Assembly: GCA_900469445.1 (NCBI GenBank)
Contig: UBXM01000051.1
Coordinates: 1 to 64,000 of the forward strand
Direction of reading: 5' to 3'
Origin: Hyphomicrobiales bacterium
Lineage (GTDB): Bacteria > Pseudomonadota > Alphaproteobacteria > Rhizobiales > Rhizobiaceae
DNA: 64,000 nt
The notes beneath the pieces are model-generated. The model saw only the letters and a program-made list of their open reading frames with translations, had not been told where the DNA came from and did not search any database. The position numbers and the translations under genes are program-made. Shown piece after piece: positions 36,230-42,788 of the stretch. Every line of letters starts with the position of its first letter. The stretch's first letter is position 1.

Positions 36230-36514
36230 GCGATCGCCTTGGGCGCGCCGCCTCGGCGACCAAGCCATTCGTCGAAAGCTTTGGACCCAAGCGCTACTGG
36301 CGCGGCCCTTCCTTGGGCGATCATCAACTGGTTGCTGATCGACGGGTTGGCGCGCAACGATATGACCGAGATGGCTGCAGCCCTACGTTCGAACACCGTT
36401 AGTGGCATCGAAACGGAGGGCTTTGCCGAGTATTTCGATCCAACCACTGGCGAGGGATTTGGTGGTCTTGGTTTTTCCTGGACTGCCGCTGCCAATCCCT
36501 GCCTTGCGGAATAA
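36230..36514 (+). pseudogene. Remnant of a GH63/MGH-like glycosidase, 3' part
   Basis: Two frames together give the C-terminal part of a mannosylglycerate-hydrolase-like or GH63-type glycosidase: FVESFGPKRYWRGPS in one frame, then after a shift PWAIINWLLIDGLARND, EMAAALRSNTVSGIE and GFAEYFDPTTGEGFGG, FSWTAAA in the next. Known enzymes of this group read RYWRGP.WPIINWLL and EYFDP.TGEG with no break. The frameshift near 36300 and the early stop at 36514 show it is dead. The 5' part is missing. Confidence 0.75.
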
Positions 36515-36637
36515 TAGCGCGCCGCCCTTGGCTGACCAATGCGGATCAGTTGATGAGCCAGACGATAGGTCAGTAATAGAGCCGCCATCCTGCTCCAGGG
36601 ATTATGGGGCGGTCTGCGAGCCTCGCCCCATCTTGGC

Positions 36638-36985
36638 AAGATATGCGAAACGCTTGGATTGGGGGTATCGATGCATTCGAACTCCCATCTCGGCATCGCC
36701 CTCGCTGCTATGATCCATGTCGCGGCAGCCACGCCAAACCTGAGCTCCGATTGCGACACCCACTACCCGTAGACCGGTGTTGATGTGGTCGAGGAGAAGC
36801 CCATCATGTTCCATGACGGCAAACTTAGCCTGCCCAACGGCCCAGCCTTGGGTGTGTCACTCGATCGCCAAAAACTAGCCGTGCTTGCAGATCTTTATGA
36901 AAAATCCGCAGTCAAAGATCGCGACGATACCGCCTATATGAAACTCGTCGATACTTCTTATGAGCGGCGAGTACCACTGTGGTAG
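36638..36985 (+). pseudogene. Enolase-superfamily (glucarate dehydratase-like) C-terminal remnant
   Basis: In one frame the sequence reads CETLGLGVSMHSNSHLGIA, LAAMIHVAAATPNLSSDCDT and THYP, then a TAG stop at 36770-36772 where relatives have Trp, and continues in the same frame with TGVDVVEEKPIMFHDGKLSL, PNGPALGVSLDRQKL and the tail YMKLVDTSYERRVPLW. The catalytic-loop His/Asn segment (MHSNSHLG) and the C-terminus match glucarate-dehydratase-related enzymes. Nonsense mutation and loss of the N-terminal two thirds make it a pseudogene. Confidence 0.75.
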
Positions 36986-37119
36986 GACAGATGGCACGCA
37001 AGCTTACCTATTTGGTCTTGATAGGATTCGAGCTGCCGACCATTGCTTTGCGAAGAACTCAACCACGCGTCCCGGCTAAGCTCGAAAAGACAAATTAGAG
37101 GCGCCCTGCGTGCCTGTTG

Positions 37120-37542
37120 TCAGCCGCGCCATGGATCCACGAGGACAACGCCGGTTCCTTGGAAATCTTGGATGTTGCGTGTGACGACAACTAGACCGTG
37201 AACGATCGCCGTAGCAGCAATGAGTGCATCAGCTTCACTGTGGCGGTCGGGAATATGCAAGTGGGCGCACCGTGTCGCAACTGCGTCATCGATGGAGATA
37301 ATGCGCTCACCGAAGCCCGGGCGAACCCGGCTATCCATCCAGGCTCTTAAGCGAGAGCCCTGCTCAATGTCACGCCGCTGGATGCTGAGTATCCCGCGCT
37401 CGAGCTCCAAAATTGTTACGGCAGAAATATAAAAATCACGGGAATCCTTCGCACTCAACCACGTCGTTACGTTCGGATCAGCTTTCCCGTCACCCACTTT
37501 ACGGAGCTCGGAGACGACATTTGTGTCGAGCAGATACTTCAA
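37120..37542 (-). CDS. VapC-type PIN-domain toxin
   Basis: A 140-residue PIN-domain ribonuclease: Asp in YLLDTNVVSELRK, Glu in TILELERGIL, Asp in SEADALIAATAI and Asp in TRNIQDFQGTG form the metal site. Length is typical. The start (ATG 37542) overlaps the Phd-type antitoxin stop by four bases (ATGA), antitoxin first. Predicted to be a translation-inhibiting endoribonuclease held in check by its partner. Best relatives are VapC/FitB of rhizobial plasmids and islands. Confidence 0.9.
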   Translation of the reverse strand: MKYLLDTNVVSELRKVGDGKADPNVTTWLSAKDSRDFYISAVTILELERGILSIQRRDIEQGSRLRAWMDSRVRPGFGERIISIDDAVATRCAHLHIPDRHSEADALIAATAIVHGLVVVTRNIQDFQGTGVVLVDPWRG

Positions 37543-37793
37543 AACAGATCAACTTCGCGAGTTGCAATGACCGATCGAGGCGGATCCAAATCGATACTCG
37601 ACAATCCAGGCATTGATAGCGCATCGACGAGATCGTGACGTTTGCCGGTTAAGCGCTCGAACTCACCGTACGTCATCAACACATGCGAGGGTCTGCCTCG
37701 ATCAGTGATAACGACCGGTCCTGCTTCAGCAGCTTTTTTAGCTCTGCCTACATCGTGATTTAATTCGCGGCTGGTCAAGCTGGTAGTAGCCAT
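37539..37793 (-). CDS. Phd/YefM-family antitoxin
   Basis: An 84-residue antitoxin. TSLTSRELNHDVGRAKKAAE and the following GPVVITDRGRPSHVLMTYGEF are the Phd/YefM fold (DNA-binding and dimerisation), and the C-terminal LSSIDLDPPRS tail is the toxin-binding part. ATG 37793 has a GGAGGT site five bases upstream; an in-frame start at 37805 does not. Just upstream lies an inverted repeat, ATGTAG-N8-CTACAT (37804-37823), the likely autoregulatory operator. It precedes and overlaps the VapC toxin gene. Confidence 0.9.
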   Translation of the reverse strand: MATTSLTSRELNHDVGRAKKAAEAGPVVITDRGRPSHVLMTYGEFERLTGKRHDLVDALSMPGLSSIDLDPPRSVIATREVDLF

Positions 37794-37803
37794 ACTTACC
37801 TCC

Positions 37804-37823
37804 ATGTAGGAACGTATCTACAT
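37804..37823. promoter_or_regulatory. Inverted repeat, probable Phd-type operator
   Basis: ATGTAG and CTACAT arms separated by eight bases lie 11-30 bp before the antitoxin start codon, where Phd/VapB dimers usually bind to repress their own promoter. Confidence 0.55.
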
Positions 37824-37954
37824 ATAGCGCCTCCGCTTTCACTACGCAATGCCCTCTTGGCACCTCGCGATGCCTACGCTTTTAAGCTCTTCACGGGAAG
37901 CGAACTGGCGAGCCGCGATATGCATGGTGGCAATGGCCGGCGTTAAGGGCGGAC

Positions 37955-37980
37955 ATTATCGCACCAATTGGTGCTATAAT
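37955..37980. promoter_or_regulatory. Near-perfect palindrome overlapping a TATAAT -10, antitoxin operator
   Basis: The core GCACCAATTGGTGC (37961-37974) is a perfect 14-bp palindrome; the flanks ATTAT (37955-37959) and ATAAT (37976-37980) extend it, with one mismatching pair between. TATAAT at 37975-37980 is a consensus -10 box 24 bp before the antitoxin start, so the repressor would directly cover the promoter. Confidence 0.65.
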
Positions 37981-38004
37981 CATATCAACATTTGGGAGCT
38001 GCCT

Positions 38005-38205
38005 ATGCGATCGACCATTAATCTTGACGACAACCTCATGGCACGGGCCAAGTCCCTCACAGGTACAAAGGAAACGGCGGCTCTTGTCCGTCAAGCACTC
38101 GAGACTTTGGTACGCGTCGAATCCGGCAAACGGCTGATCGCCCTTGGCGGCACTATGCCCGAGGCCGACTTAGGGCCTCGCCGACGGAACGAAGTGAACA
38201 AGTGA
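38005..38205 (+). CDS. VapB-type antitoxin
   Basis: A 66-residue antitoxin of the VapB/type II group: MRSTINLDDNLMARAKSLTG is the ribbon-helix-helix strand and first helix, TKETAALVRQALETLV the second, and the remaining GGTMPEADLGPRRRNEVNK the toxin-binding tail. ATG 38005 has GGGAG six bases upstream. It is transcribed from a TATAAT promoter that sits inside a palindrome. The stop overlaps the GTG start of the VapC gene (GTGA). Confidence 0.88.
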   Translation: MRSTINLDDNLMARAKSLTGTKETAALVRQALETLVRVESGKRLIALGGTMPEADLGPRRRNEVNK

Positions 38206-38585
38206 TCCTTGCCGATAGCTCGATCTGGATTGATCATTTTCGACACGGCGACTCGGAGTTGACCAAAATCATCGGAGATGATCGGTTGCTTTGCCAACCT
38301 TTCGTTGTCGGCGAACTGGCCCGAGGCAAACTGCGAGATAGGGATGCGGTGTTAGCGTTTCTCGAAGCTCAGCGTGAGGCAGTGGTCGCGACCCATGCAG
38401 AGGTAATGACCGTCATTGACCGCTATTCGGTATTCAGTAAGGGGATCGGCTGTACCGATGCACATCTGTTGACTTCAACCCTCCTCGATCGACGATCAAG
38501 CTTGCGGACGAGGGATAAACGCCTGGGGGCTGCAGCTCAGAAGGTTGGCGCGGCGCTCTACCCTTCCGCGAATATTCCTCACTAG
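38202..38585 (+). CDS. VapC-type PIN-domain toxin
   Basis: A 127-residue PIN-domain ribonuclease. Metal-binding acids: Asp in LADSSIWIDHF, Glu in VVGELARGKL, Asp in IGCTDAHLLTS and Asp in LRTRDKRLG. The family phrase SSIWIDHFR at the N-terminus is characteristic of VapC subgroups whose partner is the short VapB seen here. It starts with GTG overlapping the antitoxin's stop. Third VapBC-like pair in the window and only 0.2 kb from the divergent second one. Confidence 0.9.
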   Translation: MILADSSIWIDHFRHGDSELTKIIGDDRLLCQPFVVGELARGKLRDRDAVLAFLEAQREAVVATHAEVMTVIDRYSVFSKGIGCTDAHLLTSTLLDRRSSLRTRDKRLGAAAQKVGAALYPSANIPH

Positions 38586-38947
38586 AAATCCAGCGACTTT
38601 CGAGCGCTGATAACTTAATGTTCCTGAGCGGATGTGAACCTACAACCATGCTACTCCAACTCCATCCGACGGATTGCCCCAGTGACGGTCAAGCGAGCCG
38701 GGAGATGTGCGCTGAAACGAAGAAGTTGCCGCGCTACTTGCCTGGTGGTAATAATTACAACCGAACAATGCCCAATGTTGAAAAAGTCAGCGTCTCGATG
38801 ACCCGCAACTCGCAGAGCTGTTGCGCCAAGTTTAAGCCCCTCTTGAACTCAAGCTCTCGCGACACCCCTCCCTCCAGACCTAAACGAATCACCGTTGACA
38901 TGACGCCTCTATTGTGAGAACAAAAAGAGAACATGATGGAGGTGCAG
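38586..38947. other. Gene-free stretch
   Basis: No supported gene. Ends with the GGAGG ribosome binding site of the next small gene. No terminator hairpin for the VapBC pair is seen. Confidence 0.35.
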
Positions 38948-39121
38948 ATGAACCGTACCGATGAAGTTGTATCTCGAGCTCTGGCCGTTGTTGCAGCGTC
39001 CCGCGCTCTGCGTGAAAAGCAAGAAAAGCAAAGGCGCGAAGTCTACGAGCGAGTTCAGATCGCGTCTCTCGCGCGCCCTACGATCCCGAAGGGCGTCCAA
39101 CTGCGCCTCAATCTACAGTAA
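38948..39121 (+). CDS. Small basic helical hypothetical protein (57 aa)
   Basis: A 57-residue protein starting MNRTDEVVSRALAVVAASRA, with a Lys/Arg/Glu-rich helix in the middle (REKQEKQRREVYERV). It has a GGAGG site five bases before ATG 38948; two earlier in-frame ATGs precede or overlap that site. It is followed within four bases by the next gene in the same direction, so it starts a run of four small genes. Not recognised; the layout resembles short phage- or integrative-element-borne genes. Confidence 0.55.
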   Translation: MNRTDEVVSRALAVVAASRALREKQEKQRREVYERVQIASLARPTIPKGVQLRLNLQ

Positions 39122-39125
39122 GCGA

Positions 39126-39371
39126 ATGAGCCTGCCCCGATTGAAGGACTACCGCGCCGAGATAATTGATATGTCTTGCCGCCGCTGCGATCGACACGGC
39201 GTCTACGATCGCAAAGCGCTGGTCAAGAAGTTCGGCGCAGCGATTGAATTCGTCGAGCTTCGCCGGATCCTTGCAATCGGATGCGACAGGCGCGGCACGG
39301 ATGGCTGCGAAGCCTGCTTTCCTTGCTTACTCACGGCGAACATCTTGATCGAGGCCCGTCATGAGCGATGA
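39126..39371 (+). CDS. Small cysteine-rich protein, possible zinc ribbon (81 aa)
   Basis: An 81-residue protein with CRRC near residue 18 and CEACFPC near residue 64, a spacing compatible with one zinc site, though the number of intervening residues is large. It begins MSLPRLKDYRAEIIDMSC. The start follows the previous stop by four bases and the end overlaps the next gene by 11 bases, so expression is probably coupled. I do not recognise a characterised family. The basic, cysteine-bearing make-up suggests a nucleic-acid-related accessory protein. Confidence 0.6.
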   Translation: MSLPRLKDYRAEIIDMSCRRCDRHGVYDRKALVKKFGAAIEFVELRRILAIGCDRRGTDGCEACFPCLLTANILIEARHER

Positions 39372-39579
39372 AGTTCGAAGTGCACGCACCGATTCCGTTC
39401 TCGTCGAGCACTACTGCGAGCACAAGGGATGCAAGGAGTGGGGATGCTACGGCTTTGAGGAAAGCCGTACCGTCACCCATTGGTTTTGCTCCGACCACCA
39501 GCCTCGGCTCTATCGTGGCCTGCCTCGTCATGGCGAGGCAAGGCTAGCTGCGGCTGAGATCGCCGACATGCTTCGGTGA
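39361..39579 (+). CDS. Small Cys/His-rich protein (72 aa)
   Basis: A 72-residue protein containing HYCEHKGCKEWGCYGF and WFCSDH, that is CxxxxCxxxxC followed about 16 residues later by CxxH, a pattern fitting a small zinc-binding domain. It overlaps the preceding gene by 11 bases and stops one base before the next start. Similar short proteins occur with phage-derived gene sets. Function unknown; no DNA-binding motif can be proved from the sequence. Confidence 0.6.
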   Translation: MSDEVRSARTDSVLVEHYCEHKGCKEWGCYGFEESRTVTHWFCSDHQPRLYRGLPRHGEARLAAAEIADMLR

Positions 39580-39580
39580 A

Positions 39581-39835
39581 ATGGACTGGCAGAAGGCCTA
39601 TCAACGGCGCGCGACTTGGCCTGGCGAAGGCCATGATGATTGGTCAGGGTACGACGGCTCGATATATATTGGCCGGAAAATGCGCGACCTGACGACCTAC
39701 ACCAAGAGAGGTTGGTTCATGTGGTCCGGCGGCGCTCTCGGGAAAGACGGCTTAAAAAAATGCACATCATCATCCCCATCCTGGACGGGAGCCAGAGCGC
39801 TGGCAGGCCGCGAAAGCCGTCGAGGATTGGTATGA
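39581..39835 (+). CDS. Small hypothetical protein, probably frameshifted
   Basis: Begins MDWQKAYQRRATWPGEGHDD and reads naturally to about GWFMWSGGALGKDGLKK (residue 60). There the DNA has a run of seven A (about 39751-39757), and beyond it the natural-looking continuation shifts to another frame, where ERWQAAKAVEDWYDRMREAN runs to a stop at 39875. Read without a shift, the C-terminus is low-quality Ser/Arg sequence. Either the gene has a recent frameshift or uses slippage at the A run. Family unknown; it ends the small-gene row. Confidence 0.45.
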   Translation: MDWQKAYQRRATWPGEGHDDWSGYDGSIYIGRKMRDLTTYTKRGWFMWSGGALGKDGLKKCTSSSPSWTGARALAGRESRRGLV

Positions 39836-39967
39836 TCGGATGCGCGAGGCGAACGGGTTGTCACCTCGCAAATGATTTCAGCGATAGGACTGCGCCGTTC
39901 GCTTTCCCTCATCGTGCTGCGTCGTTGGCTCCGTCAAAAATTTTGGAAGGAATCACACGCAAAGAAA

Positions 39968-39989
39968 AAGCCCCTCCGGTACGGGGCTT
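39968..39989 (-). terminator. Rho-independent terminator for the Ser/Gly/Asn-rich gene
   Basis: AAGCCCC and GGGGCTT form a 7-bp stem with an eight-base loop. On the minus strand it is followed by a T-rich tract (CTTTTTCTTT), 19 bp after the stop of the leftward gene. Confidence 0.85.
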
Positions 39990-40007
39990 CTCTCAAATCT
40001 AATCAAA

Positions 40008-40364
40008 CTAACAAGATGTCCCAGCGTTACCTGCGCCAGGATTGGTCGTGCCGGCGCCAGTGGAGCCTACCGGAGGCTTGCCATCTGTGCTTACGCCTCC
40101 GGGGGCGCCACAGTTGGTATTCGAACTACCTGCGTCACCTGATCCGCTGTTGCCTTTGCTAGCATCATTTGAGCCAGAACTGCCGCTACTTGCGCTACCA
40201 CTGCCAGAGTTGTTGCCGCCATTTGACCCACTGTCACTGCTGGTCGAGCTGCTGTTTCCACCATTGCCGCTGTTGTTGCCGCCGCTGCCACCACTGCTGC
40301 TCTGGGCCATGGCCGATGTTGCCAGACCGATAGACAGCGCCGTTGCTGCATGAATCTTCATCAT
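40008..40364 (-). CDS. Secreted Ser/Gly/Asn-rich low-complexity protein (118 aa)
   Basis: Residues 1-20 are a clear signal peptide ending ATSAMA before QSSSGG. The mature protein (about 98 residues) is almost entirely Ser, Gly and Asn in loose repeats (SGGNNSGNGGNSSS, GGNNSGSGSASSGSSGS), then a Gly/Thr/Pro-rich end containing two cysteines (NCGAPGG, and a terminal Cys) that could pair. There is no recognised domain. A GAGGAAAC ribosome binding site precedes the two possible ATGs (40364 or 40361), and a strong terminator follows, so it is an independent, probably well-expressed unit. Likely a periplasmic or surface-exposed disordered protein. Family not known to me. Confidence 0.75.
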   Translation of the reverse strand: MMKIHAATALSIGLATSAMAQSSSGGSGGNNSGNGGNSSSTSSDSGSNGGNNSGSGSASSGSSGSNDASKGNSGSGDAGSSNTNCGAPGGVSTDGKPPVGSTGAGTTNPGAGNAGTSC

Positions 40365-40469
40365 GATCGTTGTTTCCTCACCTGACCCTACGAAGAGCGA
40401 ACAGGGCGAGGTCGGGAATGTTCCGAGACATGAAGCGCAATTCGGTTTACGTCAGACCGTTTGATCCGC

Positions 40470-40616
40470 TCATGCTGGCGGGTCGGTGATCGGCGCTTTG
40501 CCGTCTACGTCGCCGATGCGATCTGTCATCCATGTCTCGACAGCAAAAACAGACAGAATGATTGCGACCGAAAAGAAAATGGTCGCGACCAGGGGGTGAC
40601 GCTCCAAAAATCTCAT
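40470..40616 (-). CDS. Single-pass small membrane protein (48 aa)
   Basis: A 48-residue frame: MRFLERHPLVATIFF followed by SVAIILSVFAV forms one membrane helix, then a polar tail (ETWMTDRIGDVDGKAP). Its ATG overlaps the stop of the Rmf-like gene upstream by four bases (ATGA), so it is translated by coupling. Positive residues at the N-terminus suggest N-in orientation with the acidic tail in the periplasm. Not recognised; a partner of the Rmf-like protein is possible only by position. Confidence 0.6.
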   Translation of the reverse strand: MRFLERHPLVATIFFSVAIILSVFAVETWMTDRIGDVDGKAPITDPPA

Positions 40617-40954
40617 TTCGGTCCAACGTTGTCATTCGCGATGAGCATGCGATCAATATAAGGCGCATAGCCGATGAGCCAGATTTCCATTCGTTCGGGG
40701 TTGTCGTCGTCGGTGTGCGGGCACATCGACGCGGCATCTCCCCGCTCTGCGGCTTCCCTTCCCTGGTGAAATAAATGGATCCGCTCAATCGGTATGATCT
40801 CGGAACTGTCCACCGTCTCGAACCCTTCGACCCAAGCGTCGAGTTTGATCCCGGCGCGGTCTAAGTAGGGGTTGGCGTGGCGCGGCATTCCGATGCAAGC
40901 CGCTCTTCTACCCTCGTCAAAGCACTGTGAGTGTATCACATCGTCAGCAGTCAT
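40613..40954 (-). CDS. Protein with two tandem ribosome-modulation-factor-like repeats (113 aa)
   Basis: Residues 12-45 (FDEGRRAACIGMPRHANPYL ... DAWVEGFE) and 62-96 (FHQGREAAERGDAASMCPH ... EIWLIGY) share the Rmf-like pattern F..GR.AA..G ....P(Y/H) ... W..G(F/Y), with the same spacing to within one residue. Rmf binds 70S ribosomes and drives hibernation in stationary phase; alphaproteobacterial Rmf-like proteins usually carry one copy. The start at 40954 has GGGGGT seven bases upstream; a longer frame to 40981 is not needed. Function as a ribosome-binding or unrelated protein is inferred from pattern only. Confidence 0.7.
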   Translation of the reverse strand: MTADDVIHSQCFDEGRRAACIGMPRHANPYLDRAGIKLDAWVEGFETVDSSEIIPIERIHLFHQGREAAERGDAASMCPHTDDDNPERMEIWLIGYAPYIDRMLIANDNVGPK

Positions 40955-41340
40955 TGATTTTACCCCCGGTTTCGCTGACAAACCGAAAGTTGCTTACAAA
41001 GTTCCTTTCGCACCAAAAAAATCAGGCTCGGCCAACGATGGTGGCGCGTCACTATTGAACTTGCGCCGTGACCGACCGATCGCTATCCCAATGGAATGAA
41101 GCAGTCATCCAGACGAGAACTTTTTTTCAGCTTTTTGTTGCTTGCTCTCGTGGCAGCTCTGATCACTTTCGGCACAATCTGGCTATCATAGTTAGCCATC
41201 AGCTTTCTGTGAAGTGAAGACGACGCCTCGCATTTGACGTTGGGGCGGCAGCGTCCCTTAATCGTGTAAGTCGGTAACGGCGGAACTTCGGCAAGGGTGA
41301 AATGCTCTTTGGCCGCGTTATCCAAGGAAATATTCCCACC
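40955..41340. other. Stretch without a supported gene
   Basis: A leftward frame ending at 41083 reads fairly naturally in its last 55 residues (for example KLMANYDSQIVPKVIRAA) but has no ribosome binding site or family signature. Otherwise empty. Confidence 0.3.
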
Positions 41341-41576
41341 ATGAAAAATACATTATCGCCGTGGCCCTCGCCACGCTCACCGCATGCAGTGCGACTGCTG
41401 ATCCTGAACTGGTGGCACGTGACTACGGCGCCGACCTCGCGCCGATCTGGGGCAGCATCACATATGGCGGTCAACCTGAGAGCCGTCTAGCTAAAGCACC
41501 TGCTGGGGGCACATTTGGGCACGAATTCACTAACCGCTTCGGCAACAGCATTGTGACCCCGCTCCTGGAGCTTTAA
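41341..41576 (+). pseudogene. Small lipoprotein gene with a frameshift in its signal peptide
   Basis: ATG 41341 is preceded by GGAAA and followed by five A, then a frame that would read IIAVALATLTACSATADPEL, a lipoprotein signal with the lipobox LTAC, and continue as VARDYGADLAPIWGSITYGG to a stop at 41576. One more A after the ATG would join start and frame (MKKYIIAV...). As it stands the ATG frame leaves this reading and stops early, so the gene looks inactivated by a one-base deletion, or depends on slippage. Confidence 0.5.
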
Positions 41577-41714
41577 GCCTAGGGCGAGCTTGAGAGAGTT
41601 TACTGACCTTTGCAGTTTGGCCGTGGAGCGATTAGTCTCTCTCGCCCAAAGTTGCCTACCTCTTGGGCGACAATTGGCTTGGTGCGGATGACCGCGATCA
41701 GCCGACTACATCCC

Positions 41715-42788
41715 TCACGTCCCAAGCCGTTGCTCGCTCTCCGCATCGAACACGTGGATATTCTTGCCCTCGAATGTAAGCCGCACCTTTTCACCAGCCT
41801 CTAAAGATGACCGCTCGTTCAAAAGGAAAGTGATTTCGGGCGTCGTGGCCGTCGTCACGAAGGTCGTCGCGCCGGTAGATTCAACCGCAGCGATAGAGAC
41901 ATCGAAGCCTGACTGGCCCGCGGAAGCTATCTTCAGATGCTCCGGCCGAATGCCGACAAGCACCGCATGACCAGGCGGCAGGCTGAAATCGATCGCCAAA
42001 ACCTGCGAACCGGGCAAATCCAAGAGGACCGACCTTCCGTCTTCAGCCACTCTGGCCGGGATGAAATTCATCGCAGGCGAACCGATGAAGCCGGCCACGA
42101 AACGATTGGCCGGACGGTCGTAAAGATCGAGCGGTCTGCCCTGCTGCTCGATCACGCCTGCGCGCATGATGACCACGTGATCGGCCATCGTCATGGCCTC
42201 CACCTGATCGTGTGTGACATAAACGGAGGTCGCGCCCAGCCGGTCATGCAGCGCCCGGATTTCCTTGCGCATATGAACACGCAATGCCGCATCGAGGTTG
42301 GACAGCGGTTCATCGAACAGAAACGCTTTCGGATGGCGGATGATCGCCCGGCTCATGGCCACGCGCTGACGCTGGCCGCCTGAAAGCTCGCGCGGATAAC
42401 GGTGCAGCAGGTCCGACAGGCCGGTGATCGCCGCGACCTCTTCCGCCGCCTTTTTCGCCTCGGCCTTTTTCACGCCCTTGATGCGAAGGCTGTAGGTCAG
42501 ATTCTGCTCCACTGTCATGTGCGGGTACAGCGCATAGGACTGGAAGACCATGGCAAGATCCCGCTTGCGCGGCGGCATGTCGTTCATCCGCTCGCCCGCA
42601 ATCACCAGATCGCCGCTGGAGATGGTTTCGAGCCCGGCCAATGAGCGCAGAAGCGTCGATTTTCCGCAGCCGGACGGCCCGACCAAGGCGACGAAAGCGC
42701 CTTTCGGAATGGCGAGGTTGATGTCCCTCAGCGCGTGATAGGCGCCGTAGTATTTGTTGACGCCGGAGAGTTCGATTTGCTGGGTCAT
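41715..42788 (-). CDS. Sugar ABC transporter ATP-binding protein (UgpC/MalK type)
   Basis: A 357-residue CUT1 ATPase: Walker A GPSGCGKST, Q-loop VFQSYALYPHMTV, signature LSGGQRQRVAMSRAI, Walker B AFLFDEPLSNLDAAL, H-loop YVTHDQVEAMTMADH, and a C-terminal regulatory domain with VGIRPEHLKIA. It pairs with the two permeases upstream; its ATG overlaps the stop of the MalG-type permease (ATGA). It is the last gene of the six-gene operon starting at 47894. It resembles the ATPase fragment at the left end of the window, so two separate CUT1 importers are represented here. Confidence 0.95.
   Translation of the reverse strand: MTQQIELSGVNKYYGAYHALRDINLAIPKGAFVALVGPSGCGKSTLLRSLAGLETISSGDLVIAGERMNDMPPRKRDLAMVFQSYALYPHMTVEQNLTYSLRIKGVKKAEAKKAAEEVAAITGLSDLLHRYPRELSGGQRQRVAMSRAIIRHPKAFLFDEPLSNLDAALRVHMRKEIRALHDRLGATSVYVTHDQVEAMTMADHVVIMRAGVIEQQGRPLDLYDRPANRFVAGFIGSPAMNFIPARVAEDGRSVLLDLPGSQVLAIDFSLPPGHAVLVGIRPEHLKIASAGQSGFDVSIAAVESTGATTFVTTATTPEITFLLNERSSLEAGEKVRLTFEGKNIHVFDAESEQRLGT

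Noticed and set aside
40008..40353. Repetitive sequence considered as CRISPR or tandem DNA repeat
   Set aside because: No constant repeat/spacer pattern; the repetition is protein low complexity (Ser/Gly/Asn).
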